Shown: positions 13,167 through 21,634 of the stretch, piece after piece
Layout: every line of letters starts with the position of its first letter
How positions within the stretch are numbered: the first letter of the stretch is position 1
Source: Candidatus Hodarchaeaceae archaeon
GTDB lineage: Archaea; Hadarchaeota; Hadarchaeia; Hadarchaeales; Hadarchaeaceae
Direction of reading: 5' to 3'
Assembly (NCBI GenBank): GCA_030018135.1
Contig: JASEGJ010000001.1
Location: forward strand, 78,298-142,297
DNA length: 64,000 bases
Translations under genes and position numbers: made by a program
The notes under the pieces: generated by a model
Told to the model about the DNA's origin: nothing
The model's database searches: none
The model's input: the letters and a program-made list of their open reading frames with translations, nothing else

Positions 13167-16100
13167 CTACGCCCTATCCCTCAGCCGCAAACGCGGTGAC
13201 ATGCACATCGACCGCAACTCGTCGATTAGCAATTTGAACGCATACGACATCTCCACGCCATATATCTCCGAGTCCTCATCGCACACCGGACAATAAACCC
13301 GATCGCGGCGCTTATCGTGGACCGCAAAGTTACCGCATTTTCCACACACCAAGCCAGTGTACTTATCAGACCCCTCTAGAAGGCGCTCTTTTAACAGCAT
13401 CGCTGCGCCGTGTCCGATCAAACAATCGCGCTCCATCTCACCGAAACGCAGGCCGCCCTCACGGGCACGGCCCTCGGTCGGCTGATGCGTCAGGACCTGC
13501 ATCGGTCCACGCGAACGAGCATGGAGCTTATCGGCCGCCATGTGATGTAGTTTTTGATAGTAACAAACACCGATAAAAATGTCAACCGTGATCAGCTCAC
13601 CGGTTACGCCGCTATACATGACTTCCTTGCCCGTGTGTTTGAAACCGTGTTTTTGTAACATTTCACGCAGCTGCTCTTCATGCGTGCCCTCAAAAGTTGT
13701 GCCATCTATTCTCCGCCCAGCCATGGCGCCGACCTTGCCAGCTATCATCTCCAGCAACTGTCCAACTGACATGCGCGAAGGTATCGCATGTGGATTTATG
13801 ATAAGGTCGGGTACTATCCCGTCCTCGGTAAACGGCATATCCGCTCCATCGAGCACGATGCCTATCACCCCCTTTTGACCGTGCCTAGATGCAAACTTGT
13901 CGCCCACCTCTGGGACGCGCATATCGCGGACGCGGACGCGCGCGAGCTTGTTTCCGTCCACGGTCTCGCTCATGAGCACCATGTCGACAATGCCCTCCTC
14001 GCTCGGCCTAACCCTTATAGAACTTTCACGGCGCCCGTGCTCAACCGCGATGCCGAACTCATCCACCTCTTCGAGGAATCTTGGGGGGCTCGTCCTTCCG
14101 ATCAAAACGTCCTCTCCGCGGACCTCGGACTCAACCTCAATTATGCCGTCCTCGCCTAGGTTGCGATACAGGCTTGCATCTGCATAACCCCTGATCTCTT
14201 CGCTAGGGATCTCAAATTTGTCCTCTTGCCCGCCTGGGTAGCGACCTTCCTCCGCCTCGTAAAGCCTGAAGAATGTCGAGCGGCCTAGACCGCGGTCGAT
14301 CGAATTCCTGTTGATTATCAATGCATCCTCCATATTGTAGCCGCCGTACGACATAATCGCAACTACCAAATTTTGTCCAGCTGGCCTACGATCGAATCCT
14401 ACTTTATCCATGATCTTTGTCCGGACCAAGGAGGTTTGTGGGTAGTGTAGAAAATGAGCGCGGGTATCGACGCGTTTCTGAAAATTCGTGGACGTCAAGC
14501 CAAGCGCCTGCTTCGCCATGTTGGCACCGTAGGTGTTGCGCGGCGACTGATTATTCTCCGCATACGGAATCAACGCTGCACTTACCCCGAGGATCGCGAG
14601 CGGGTTGAGTTCTAGGTGAGTATGCTCGGGCGTTAAGGTCTTCGGCGAAACTGCGATGTATGAATTTTCTTCCTCCTCTGCGTCGAGGTACTCAATTATC
14701 CCGCCACTAATCAAATCCGACCATGTGAGTTCGCCAGCCTTGACCTTTTCTATATGCTCCGGTGTCAAGAGCGGCTTTCCGCCCGCCACTACGATCAAAG
14801 GCCTGCGAACACGGCCGGAGTCGGTGTTGATCACCACTTCATTTGTGTCCTCCTTATAGGCGATGTTCACCTGCTCATCAATGCTGCCCTTGCGCCGGTA
14901 CTGCCTCAGCTCTGCTGCTAATACTTGTCCGTTTTCCGTCACCCCGATCAGACGTCCATTGATGTAAACGCTGACCTTGCCTCGGCGCTCGCTTCCTTTC
15001 TGCACCTTCATAACGCCTAGCTTGTACAAAATGCGTTCAACCTTCTCCTCGTCCGTACCAGTTGATATCCCCGCAAGCAGGGCGAGATTTTTTACCAACC
15101 CGCAGTTCGGACCTTCTGGGGTCTCACACGGACAAATTTTGCCCCAGTGGGTCGGGTGCAGGTCGCGGGCCTCGAAATGCGGTTGACTGCGGCTTAGCGG
15201 CGATACCACGCGACGCAGGTGTGATATGGTGGCGATGTAATTCGTGCGGTCCAGCAGTTGACTAACTCCAGTCCGTCCGCCCGGCCAATTGCCAGTAGCC
15301 AATGCGTGCCTGATCCGCTCCGTGAGTACATCGGCTCGTGCTGCGGTTTTTATATTGGGCTCCCGGCCGCGCGCGTTAGCGCGCTCAAGCTGATACTTGA
15401 TATCGCGGGTTAGGTTGATGAAAGCCAATCTAAACACATTCTCAAGCAAATCGCCGGCCAGCTTCAAGCGCTTGTTGGCATAGTGGTCTTTATCGTCAAC
15501 ACTGCGCCGCCCCAACGCTAATTCAATTACCCGCTCCGCCATGCGGCCGAGGTAATGGGCCTTGTAAACGCGATCGGCTGGGCGTGAACCGATGTGCGGG
15601 AGTAGATATCTATCCAGAACCTCTTGGGCGCGGTGTAGCCGGTACTCCTTAGTCTGCCCAATCGCAACCCTTCGGCCAATCAGATCAAGCGCCTCTTCCC
15701 TCGACTTTACCTCTACCGCCTCCTGCAAATTTTCAAAGAGTTCTTTGGCGATTTCAGGGTCGTCTGAAACCGCATCAACTATTTCGCGATCGCTCTCGAG
15801 CCCGAGCGCGCGCATTAACACCACAAATGGTACATGACCCGGCAGGGCGGGGAAGGAGACGCGTAACAGGCCATCCTTCTTGCGCTCAACGATAACCAGT
15901 GCTCGAAACCCGTGATGGGTTGAGAATACCTTTGCCACCTCGGTTGCCGTGCGTTCATCGCGTTCTACCAAAATCAGGTTTGATGCCAAGTCCTCCTGCG
16001 TGACGATCACGCGCTCAGAGCCGTTGACTATAAAATAGCCGCCAGGGTCGAGCGGATCCTCACCAGCTGCGATCAACTCCTCCTCGCTCATCTTGCTCAA

Positions 16101-16478
16101 CGCGCAGAGCTTCGACTTCAACATCACGGGCATCTCGCCGATATTAACATCAGCTGGCTCGCGCTCGTGTCCCTTGACGACGGGAATCATTTCCAAGTAA
16201 ATTGGCGCGGAATACGAAAGATTGCGTAGCCTCGCCTCGTTCGGCAATATTTGCGGGCGTGAACCATCCGCCTCTTTGACCCTTGGTTTTTCGAGCCTTA
16301 TCCTGCCAAACTTGATGTAAAGCCCTTCTATCTCAAGCTCGATGCCTCCGGCCTCATCGATTATTTGTTGGAGTTTGTGCTCGATGAAATCATTATATGA
16401 ATCCAAGTGTTGTCTCACGAGCCCCTTTTCCTTGAAGAAAGCTTCAAGCAGGGGCCATGTATCCCACGTTGCTTGCAA
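13167..16478 (-). CDS. rpoB: DNA-directed RNA polymerase subunit B (unsplit)
   Basis: A 1103-residue single-chain B subunit, the beta equivalent. It contains the expected [36 protein letters not shown] (active-site region) and [10 protein letters not shown] motifs, and a C-terminal zinc ribbon (CGKCG...CPVCDE). In many methanogens B is divided into B' and B''; here the reading frame is continuous, which excludes those groups. It follows rpoH after 10 bases. Confidence 0.98.
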   Translation of the reverse strand: MQATWDTWPLLEAFFKEKGLVRQHLDSYNDFIEHKLQQIIDEAGGIELEIEGLYIKFGRIRLEKPRVKEADGSRPQILPNEARLRNLSYSAPIYLEMIPVVKGHEREPADVNIGEMPVMLKSKLCALSKMSEEELIAAGEDPLDPGGYFIVNGSERVIVTQEDLASNLILVERDERTATEVAKVFSTHHGFRALVIVERKKDGLLRVSFPALPGHVPFVVLMRALGLESDREIVDAVSDDPEIAKELFENLQEAVEVKSREEALDLIGRRVAIGQTKEYRLHRAQEVLDRYLLPHIGSRPADRVYKAHYLGRMAERVIELALGRRSVDDKDHYANKRLKLAGDLLENVFRLAFINLTRDIKYQLERANARGREPNIKTAARADVLTERIRHALATGNWPGGRTGVSQLLDRTNYIATISHLRRVVSPLSRSQPHFEARDLHPTHWGKICPCETPEGPNCGLVKNLALLAGISTGTDEEKVERILYKLGVMKVQKGSERRGKVSVYINGRLIGVTENGQVLAAELRQYRRKGSIDEQVNIAYKEDTNEVVINTDSGRVRRPLIVVAGGKPLLTPEHIEKVKAGELTWSDLISGGIIEYLDAEEEENSYIAVSPKTLTPEHTHLELNPLAILGVSAALIPYAENNQSPRNTYGANMAKQALGLTSTNFQKRVDTRAHFLHYPQTSLVRTKIMDKVGFDRRPAGQNLVVAIMSYGGYNMEDALIINRNSIDRGLGRSTFFRLYEAEEGRYPGGQEDKFEIPSEEIRGYADASLYRNLGEDGIIEVESEVRGEDVLIGRTSPPRFLEEVDEFGIAVEHGRRESSIRVRPSEEGIVDMVLMSETVDGNKLARVRVRDMRVPEVGDKFASRHGQKGVIGIVLDGADMPFTEDGIVPDLIINPHAIPSRMSVGQLLEMIAGKVGAMAGRRIDGTTFEGTHEEQLREMLQKHGFKHTGKEVMYSGVTGELITVDIFIGVCYYQKLHHMAADKLHARSRGPMQVLTHQPTEGRAREGGLRFGEMERDCLIGHGAAMLLKERLLEGSDKYTGLVCGKCGNFAVHDKRRDRVYCPVCDEDSEIYGVEMSYAFKLLIDELRSMCMSPRLRLRDRA

Positions 16479-16488
16479 TTTATCCCCC

Positions 16489-16728
16489 CTACCCTTCCGT
16501 TACGTATCTGTAAATTATGGCCTTTCCGGCGGTTAAGCTATCGCGCGTGATTTTAACGATATCCCCTAGCTTGGCTCCGATGGCCTTAGCTACCGGATCT
16601 GATGCCTTGACCAATGGAAGTTGATGGGGCGAGACCCTAAACTTTTCGAGGATCTCACGCGCTTTCTCGGGCGGCATCACTTCATGTTTCGGCACGAGCA
16701 CATGCCTTCTTACGTCGAACTCTACCAT
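16489..16728 (-). CDS. rpoH: DNA-directed RNA polymerase subunit H
   Basis: A 79-residue RpoH (Rpb5 C-terminal domain). Visible are [15 protein letters not shown] and the C-terminal [22 protein letters not shown], both diagnostic. It is the first protein gene of the RNAP operon; the tRNA-Lys gene ends 37 bases upstream on the same strand, so the tRNAs may share the transcript. Confidence 0.97.
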   Translation of the reverse strand: MVEFDVRRHVLVPKHEVMPPEKAREILEKFRVSPHQLPLVKASDPVAKAIGAKLGDIVKITRDSLTAGKAIIYRYVTEG

Positions 16729-16765
16729 CCCGCTCCCCCAATAGTGACAACCACGTCCTCCGCAA

Positions 16766-16840
16766 CGGGCCCGGAGGGATTCGAACCCTCGACTCCCGGC
16801 TTAAAAGGCCGGTGCGCTAGCCAGACTGCGCCACGGGCCC
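16766..16840 (-). tRNA. tRNA-Lys (anticodon TTT)
   Basis: An intron-free 75-nt tRNA. The acceptor stem is GGGCCCG/CGGGCCC with discriminator G; the anticodon stem CCGGC/GCCGG encloses CTTTTAA (anticodon TTT). The T arm reads GAGGG-TTCGAAT-CCCTC. CCA is not encoded. An AATAAATAC element near 16871-16880, about 30 bases upstream on the minus strand, is a likely TATA box. Confidence 0.96.
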
Positions 16841-16941
16841 CACATAGGTAGGAAATGGCTGAAAACTTTTTGTATTTATTTTTTTCGTCATTTTAAATTC
16901 ATCACCCCCTGATTTAAGGCTTTCGAGTTTTAAAAAGGAGG

Positions 16942-17042
16942 CGCCCCGGGCGGGATTTGAACCCGCGTCGCCGGCTCGACAGGCCGACATGATTGGCCTT
17001 CGGGCTCAAAGCTCGAATTAGACCCGACTACACTACCGGGGC
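16942..17042 (-). tRNA. tRNA-Asp (anticodon GTC) with a D-loop intron
   Basis: The gene is 101 nt long because a 26-nt intron (17018-16993) lies in the D loop just after A21. The intron fits a bulge-helix-bulge structure: 4-bp helix GGTC:GGCC, bulges TAA and AAT, inner stem TTCG:CGAA, with cuts after the second base of each bulge. After removal the D arm reads GTGT-AGTCGGGTCTA-TCAT. Acceptor GCCCCGG/CCGGGGC, discriminator G and loop CTGTCGA (anticodon GTC) agree with tRNA-Asp. CCA is not encoded. The intron boundary is predicted from structure and has not been tested. Confidence 0.93.
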
Positions 17043-17102
17043 ACCGAGTTATTTCTCACCACGGTAGTTATCTGTTTTCCCCCTTTAACTTGACGGCTTC
17101 GG

Positions 17103-17777
17103 TCACCCAAAAACCTTTAGAATATTCGGGTCGGTAAGGTCCTCGAACAGGTGGTCGGGCTTGTGTTTCATCAATTCCTCCTTTGAGTGAAAGCCCGTCG
17201 CCACCGCGATGGTCATGGCATCATGGGGCTTGCCGCACTCGATATCGTGAGTTGAATCTCCCACTATCACCAAATCCTTCGCTAGAAACTCCCTGCCGAA
17301 TCTATATTTTGCCTCCGCCATCGCTTTTCCCACCAGCTCGGCCCTGTCCTTCGCCCCTGAGCCATAGACAAATAAATCAAAATATCCCTCAAGCCCACTT
17401 CCCCTCAAGATGCCCTGCGTTATCCCCTCCGTATTCCCCGTCAATACGCCCAAGCGATGGCCTCTCTTCTTGAGGTTTGCCAGCAGCTCCCTCACGCCCG
17501 GCAGAACCTTCACTTTCCCCTCTGCGGCGGATTCTTGGAAAAAGGCCTCCAATTTCCTTACGGCGTCTGCCAATTTCCGTTTTACCTCCTTTTTGGGAAT
17601 CCCTTTGAGCCCCGCTATTTCCTCAATTATGTTTGGGGTTATCTTTCCCCAAAATTCTATGTCGGTCAGCTTGGCGTTTACGCCGAATACCTCCCCGAAC
17701 ATCCTTTCGTATGCAACTTCATGGTGAGGTAGCGCATCCACCAGGGTTTGATCCACATCGAACAGGATCAGCTTCAT
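17103..17777 (-). CDS. HAD-family hydrolase (phosphoglycolate phosphatase-like)
   Basis: A protein of about 224 residues of the haloacid dehalogenase superfamily. The nucleophile motif is MKLILFDVDQTLVD, with the two catalytic aspartates; motif II is VLTGNT and motif III/IV ends with LVIVGDSTHDIECGK. The helical cap between residues 18 and 90 fits the subclass I (PGP/beta-phosphoglucomutase) type. ATG at 17777 is preferred to the GTG three codons upstream because the family starts at this methionine. The exact phosphate-ester substrate cannot be read from sequence. It is followed by, and on the same strand as, the 5S rRNA gene. Confidence 0.85.
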   Translation of the reverse strand: MKLILFDVDQTLVDALPHHEVAYERMFGEVFGVNAKLTDIEFWGKITPNIIEEIAGLKGIPKKEVKRKLADAVRKLEAFFQESAAEGKVKVLPGVRELLANLKKRGHRLGVLTGNTEGITQGILRGSGLEGYFDLFVYGSGAKDRAELVGKAMAEAKYRFGREFLAKDLVIVGDSTHDIECGKPHDAMTIAVATGFHSKEELMKHKPDHLFEDLTDPNILKVFG

Positions 17778-17840
17778 CAAATCCACATAACCCTACGCCC
17801 CGGTTAATAAGGCCTTTGAACTTTGAGCTTGAGCGAAAAG

Positions 17841-17967
17841 TGGGCTGGCAGCGTCCTAGGGCTCCCGCACCCTCTCGGAGTGCAGTACTGCCTAGATCGC
17901 TGGCGGGCTTATCTTCGGCGTTCGGAATGAGAGCCGGAGTTTCCCCGTCGCTATGGCCGCCAACCCA
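17841..17967 (-). rRNA. 5S ribosomal RNA
   Basis: A 127-nt gene recognised from archaeal 5S sequence blocks on the minus strand: GGCGGCCATAGCGACGGGG, CATTCCGAACGCCGAAG, TTAAGCCC-like AAGATAAGCCCGCCAGCG, and AGTACTGCA. Helix I forms between the first 12 bases (TGGGTTGGCGGC) and the last 12 (GCTGCCAGCCCA). It stands apart from 16S/23S, neither of which is in this window, and follows tRNA-Tyr on the same strand with its own TATA box. Confidence 0.92.
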
Positions 17968-17986
17968 TCAAAATTTGGCCCTTATG

Positions 17987-17996
17987 CTTATAAAAG
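17987..17996 (-). promoter_or_regulatory. TATA box of the 5S rRNA gene
   Basis: The minus strand reads CTTTTATAAG here. Its centre lies about 24-25 bases upstream of the predicted first base of 5S rRNA (17967), exactly the archaeal TATA-to-start distance, so transcription probably begins at the mature 5' end. Confidence 0.7.
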
Positions 17997-18073
17997 GATG
18001 AGTAATCCGCAAACGACAATTTTGCAAAATACCCTGTTCGCTGCCGATCCTTGTTGGAACAAAAAGCTTGTGA

Positions 18074-18205
18074 TGGTCCCGCGGGCCGGATTTTCAGTGG
18101 CTCTGCCACGTTTGAACCGGCGACATGTCGGTACCTATCTTTTGGGTCTTTGGCCCGCCTCACGGCGAACAGCCGACCACTCTAACCAGGCTGAGTTACC
18201 GCGGG
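18074..18205 (-). tRNA. tRNA-Tyr (anticodon GTA after splicing) with three introns; CCA encoded
   Basis: The precursor reads as GTT in the anticodon loop, but C1:G72, A73 and the splicing structure identify tRNA-Tyr. Intron 1 (18168-18150, 19 nt) lies between positions 35 and 36 and splits the anticodon: 4-bp helix GGCT:GGCC, bulges GTT and AAA, outer stem GGTC:GACC, inner hairpin CGCC-GTGA-GGCG. Its removal creates loop CTGTAGA. Intron 2 (18147-18133, 15 nt) is then at 37/38 with helix CTGT:ATAG and bulges AGA/GTA. Intron 3 (18110-18091, 20 nt) is in the T loop with helix TTCA:TGAA, bulges AAC/AAT and inner stem GTGGC:GCCAC, restoring TTCAAAT. The mature product is 75 nt with all stems perfectly paired, plus CCA. 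Confidence 0.88.
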
Positions 18206-18242
18206 GACCGAGTAAAGTTAGGATTTTCAAATTCTTAAACCT

Positions 18243-19349
18243 TCAGAAAAAATCATGTAACCTTCGAATCGCATCGAGCTTTTCCCTTCGCTCGAGCTTA
18301 GCGCCATCGAGCGCTCTCTCTAAAATTTCGGTGGTTCGCTGATACGTCGCCTTGTCGACGGGATAGGGCACGCCGTCCTTGCCCCCGTGCGCGAAGCTAA
18401 AACGAATGGGATCCCGCCAAGAGGGCGGCTTGCCGTAAATCAGGTCCGAAACCAAGGCCAAGGCCCTTATCGTCTTCGGCCCTATTCCCTGGATGGCGAC
18501 CAGTTCCTCGTAATTTGAAGGCTGTAGCTCATAAGCACGCTGCAGCGCGGCCATTGTCCGCTCGGTCAACTCTGTAATTCCGTGCTGAGTTGGCATGATG
18601 AGGGTTAGAACTTGAGGCGAGCGCGCTAGGTATTCATCGAGCGACCGCTGTTCTGCCTCTCGAACGTAAACTACTACCCGCCTCGGATCGTCGCGCACGA
18701 GATCTAAACTGGCCTTTCTCGTTTCCTCGCTCTCATGCGCAGTCATATCAAGCACGAGGTCTTCTCTACGATCTCCAGCGATGCCCGAGTGCGGCTCCTC
18801 GACGAAGCTGCGGACGCCCTCGGAGAGCCAGTGATAGCGCCTCGCCAGCCTATCGTGCATACCCTGTTGCACGACCGCCCAGTCGCCGTCCTCGCTGAGC
18901 ACGAAGCAGTGATGGTAGAGCTGGTAGCCGTCCTGCACGCATGCGTTGTCCACCTTGGCCGCCATCCGGCTAGCGTATTTTAGTCTCTCAATCTTTTGAG
19001 AGGATATGGAAAAGACATCGCCGAGCTTCTCTATCTCGCTGGGGGTTCGCCTCGAGACCCTACCCTTCCCCCCGCACACCGCGATGCCCAGCTCATCCGG
19101 CCTTATCGCCTCCTTCAGCGCGCCCATTGTAACGGTGCTCAGTCCCGATGAATGCCAATCATATCCTAACACACAACCAAATGCTTGAAGGAAAAAAGGG
19201 TCGCCCAACCTCCGGAGGAACTCTTGCTTACCGTACTCGTGGACGATAATTTTACTTGTAGCTCCAGCTAGCCTTCTCATTCGGCTGAAAAGCCACGGGG
19301 GGCACCTGCCACCATGCAACGGCAGCTCAGCGATGCCGGTCCTTTTCAT
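18243..19349 (-). CDS. DUF763 domain protein
   Basis: A 368-residue protein of the DUF763 family, recognised by its N terminus MKRTGIAELPLHGGRCPPWL and by the block VLGYDWHSSGLSTVTMGALKEA near residue 61. A short helix-hairpin-helix-like segment, LVAIQGIGPKTIRALALVSDLIYG, lies near residue 275 and suggests contact with DNA or another nucleic acid. The family occurs in many archaea and some thermophilic bacteria; its function is unknown to me. Two 18-bp palindromes lie between this gene and the winged-helix gene at 19561, upstream of this start, and could be its operator sites. Confidence 0.85.
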   Translation of the reverse strand: MKRTGIAELPLHGGRCPPWLFSRMRRLAGATSKIIVHEYGKQEFLRRLGDPFFLQAFGCVLGYDWHSSGLSTVTMGALKEAIRPDELGIAVCGGKGRVSRRTPSEIEKLGDVFSISSQKIERLKYASRMAAKVDNACVQDGYQLYHHCFVLSEDGDWAVVQQGMHDRLARRYHWLSEGVRSFVEEPHSGIAGDRREDLVLDMTAHESEETRKASLDLVRDDPRRVVVYVREAEQRSLDEYLARSPQVLTLIMPTQHGITELTERTMAALQRAYELQPSNYEELVAIQGIGPKTIRALALVSDLIYGKPPSWRDPIRFSFAHGGKDGVPYPVDKATYQRTTEILERALDGAKLERREKLDAIRRLHDFF

Positions 19350-19410
19350 CGTAATCGGTTAAATTTTGATTTTTTGAAGGTAAAAGTATCGCACTCAATC
19401 GGAAAGTCAA

Positions 19411-19428
19411 ATGTCTTACGTAAGACAT
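19411..19428. promoter_or_regulatory. perfect 18-bp palindrome, operator-like (site 1)
   Basis: ATGTCTTACGTAAGACAT is a perfect inverted repeat 62 bases upstream of the DUF763 start codon. A second, imperfect copy of the same half-sites follows with 54 bp between centres, and a third copy with one mismatch lies at 49792-49809. The paired arrangement suggests binding by a dimeric regulator, but the protein is unknown. Confidence 0.5.
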
Positions 19429-19464
19429 CCTAACCCGCTTAGAACGCACCTGATGTAAAACAAG

Positions 19465-19482
19465 ATGTCTGAGTTAGGACAT
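19465..19482. promoter_or_regulatory. 18-bp imperfect palindrome, operator-like (site 2)
   Basis: ATGTCTGAGTTAGGACAT has the same outer half-sites as site 1 (ATGTCT and AGACAT) with one mismatch and a different six-base centre. The 54-bp spacing between centres is about five helical turns, so both would face the same side of DNA. Confidence 0.45.
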
Positions 19483-19560
19483 CGTGGCCACGATTTGGGA
19501 ACCTACCCCAAAGTAACCCGGCCGAAGAATTTGGCCGAAATGCGGATTTGCCGCCGTCAG

Positions 19561-19776
19561 TCATTTCGTCAGGTAGTAGCCCGCTGCCTTCTGCCGCGCG
19601 ACCCTCTTTGCAAAGCCCTTCGCCACGAGCTCCATCAAGGCGTTGTTAGTCATGCCCTTCGGCAGGCCGCTTGCGCGCATGACATCGTCCGCCGTCTTGA
19701 GCGCGTCCGGGCTGGTCGAGCCGAGCTTCTTCAACGCATCGTACACCTTCTTGCCAGCAGGCGTCAGGTCCGCCAT
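19561..19776 (-). CDS. small winged-helix DNA-binding protein
   Basis: A protein of about 71 residues starting MADLTPAGKKVYDALKKLG. The predicted helices (DALKTADDVMRASG and KGMTNNALMELVAKGFAKRV) followed by a short wing (RQKAAGYYLTK) fit a single winged helix-turn-helix domain of the kind found in archaeal regulators. ATG at 19776 is preferred to the one three codons upstream. It lies just downstream of nadC (31 bases) on the same strand, and two palindromes lie beyond its 3' end. The target is unknown; autoregulation or control of DUF763 is only a guess. Confidence 0.65.
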   Translation of the reverse strand: MADLTPAGKKVYDALKKLGSTSPDALKTADDVMRASGLPKGMTNNALMELVAKGFAKRVARQKAAGYYLTK

Positions 19777-19806
19777 TCTTTTCACCCAATTTTCGCTCCT
19801 TTTTTG

Positions 19807-20676
19807 TCAGCGCTTGGGTTTAAAACCCTTACCTACTCGAATCTCCAAGCTCATATCCATGGCTGGCGCCCTAAACGTCATGTAGCTGGAGGATAATATG
19901 TCCACGCCTGTCGCTGCATACTTTGCCACGTTCGCTAAATCAAGCTCGCCGGAGGCCTCGAGCAGCACGCGCTCGCGCAACCCTCGCTCGATCAACAGCC
20001 GCACCGCGCGCTTTATCTCGGCTGGTGTCATGTTGTCGAACATTAAGATGTCTGCTCCTGCCTCCGCTGCCTTGGGTGCATCCCCTGGCTTTCTCACCTC
20101 GATTTCAACCTTCTTCGAAAAGCTAGCACTGCGCGCCCGGCGGATGGCCTCGGCAACTCCGCCGGCGAGCTTGACATGGTTGTCCTTGATCAACACACAG
20201 TCGTCCAACCTGAATCTGTGGGTATCGCCGCCGCCGAGCCTCACCGCACGTTTGTCGAAGTAGCTGAGCAACGGCATGACCTTGCGGGTCGCGGCGAGTA
20301 TGATGTCCGGCTTGACCCGGCGAGCCTTTTCGAGCATTTCGCTGGTCGAGGTCGCCACCCCGCTCATTCGCATCAGTAAGTTCAACGCCGTTCGCTCGGC
20401 AACCAAGATGGATCGGGCTGGGCCCTCCAACTTCATCACGACATCACCGGGTTTGATTGGTTTTCCATCGGATTCCATGGCCTTTATGAGCACGCCGACC
20501 TCCTCGAAAGCTAGGGCCGCCTCAACCACGCCTGCGAGTATCCCATGTTGCTTCGCAACAATTTCAGCGGTGACCACCGCTTCAGGCGGCACGACGGTTT
20601 CGGTGGTTATGTCCCCGAAGCCTATATCCTCGGCCAACATCTTCCTAATTTTCATCTTCGCGAGTACATTAGTCAC
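19807..20676 (-). CDS. nadC: nicotinate-nucleotide pyrophosphorylase (quinolinate phosphoribosyltransferase)
   Basis: A 289-residue enzyme that converts quinolinate and PRPP to nicotinate mononucleotide, carbon dioxide and pyrophosphate. Signature elements are EDIGFGDITTE near the N terminus, RTALNLLMRMSGVAT, ATRKVMPLLSYFDKRAVRLGG and the C-terminal DILSSSYMTF. The start is GTG at 20676: it lies seven bases after GGGAGG and overlaps the end of nadA by eight bases, which explains why the apparent upstream extension has no similarity to the family. NadA and NadC are thus translationally coupled. Confidence 0.93.
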   Translation of the reverse strand: MTNVLAKMKIRKMLAEDIGFGDITTETVVPPEAVVTAEIVAKQHGILAGVVEAALAFEEVGVLIKAMESDGKPIKPGDVVMKLEGPARSILVAERTALNLLMRMSGVATSTSEMLEKARRVKPDIILAATRKVMPLLSYFDKRAVRLGGGDTHRFRLDDCVLIKDNHVKLAGGVAEAIRRARSASFSKKVEIEVRKPGDAPKAAEAGADILMFDNMTPAEIKRAVRLLIERGLRERVLLEASGELDLANVAKYAATGVDILSSSYMTFRAPAMDMSLEIRVGKGFKPKR

Positions 20677-21601
20677 GCGTTGCCCTCCCGGATAACTCAA
20701 GCATGCGCTCGATCGCCCCACGGGCGCGATCTGCCAATTTTGGTGGCACGTGCACCTCATTTTTCCTATCTCTAAGGGCTAGGTAAACCTTTTGCAGGGT
20801 ATGCTTTTTCATCTGCTCGCAAATCGCGGAGTTGAGCGCGGGCATGAACTCCTTGTCCGGATTTTCGCGCCTTAGCCGCTCGAGCATCCCAACCTCAGTT
20901 CCGATGATAAATCGCTTGGCTGGCGACGCCCTCGCGCGAAGGAGCATTTGGCTAGTACTGCAGATATGCGTGGCGAGCTGCTGAACCTCGGGGTCGCATT
21001 CGGGGTGGACAATTACCTCGCCGTCAGGATATTTTTCCTTCAGCAGGGCGATGTCGGCGGGCGTGAACATCTTGTGTACGTAGCAATGGCCATTTTCCGG
21101 GATCGGCACGATCGTCTTGTCCGTGCGACGCTGGGTGAACCAAGCTAGATTGCGATCCGGCCCGAACAAAATTTTTTCCTCGTCGAGCCCATCCACCACC
21201 TGCGGTGCGTTTGCGGAGGTGCAAGCAATATCCGCCTCCGCCTTTGCCTCGGCGAGGGTATTCACATACAACACCACGGCCGCCTGTGGATGTTTTTTCC
21301 TTGCCTCCCGTACCGCACTTGCCGGAAGCTGCGCCGCCATCGGGCACCTCGCCCTTGGATCTGGAATTAATACTGTTTTATCTGGGTTCAGCAGAGCCGC
21401 CGTCTCGGCCATAAAATTCACGCCGCAAAGCAGGATCAAGTCGGCATCCACCTTCGCCGAATACCTCGCCAGGTCCAACGAGTCCCCTATGTAATCCGCG
21501 ATGAGTTGAATCTCGGGGCGTTGATAGTTGTGCGCAAGGATGGCCGCACCCCTCCTCTCCTTCAGCTCCGCTATCCTGCGGTTCAACTCTGCGATGTCCA
21601 T
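20669..21601 (-). CDS. nadA: quinolinate synthase A
   Basis: A 310-residue [4Fe-4S] enzyme that condenses iminoaspartate with dihydroxyacetone phosphate to quinolinate. The conserved ILAHNYQRPEIQ is near residue 21, followed by LLCGVNFMAETA (first cluster cysteine, residue 59) and IACTSAN (second); a further candidate cysteine is HPECDPE. With nadC and the aspartate dehydrogenase at 24578 it gives a complete aspartate route to NAD; the usual L-aspartate oxidase (NadB) is replaced by the dehydrogenase. Confidence 0.95.
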   Translation of the reverse strand: MDIAELNRRIAELKERRGAAILAHNYQRPEIQLIADYIGDSLDLARYSAKVDADLILLCGVNFMAETAALLNPDKTVLIPDPRARCPMAAQLPASAVREARKKHPQAAVVLYVNTLAEAKAEADIACTSANAPQVVDGLDEEKILFGPDRNLAWFTQRRTDKTIVPIPENGHCYVHKMFTPADIALLKEKYPDGEVIVHPECDPEVQQLATHICSTSQMLLRARASPAKRFIIGTEVGMLERLRRENPDKEFMPALNSAICEQMKKHTLQKVYLALRDRKNEVHVPPKLADRARGAIERMLELSGRATRD

Positions 21602-21634
21602 CTAAATCCCCAGCAACAGCTTTCGGCGGGCAAA

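Noticed and set aside
18074-18205. tRNA-Asn (GTT) reading of the locus
   Set aside because: It would leave C37 in the loop and needs a poorly supported single 34-nt intron; C1:G72 with A73 and the perfect two-step splicing to CTGTAGA indicate tRNA-Tyr.
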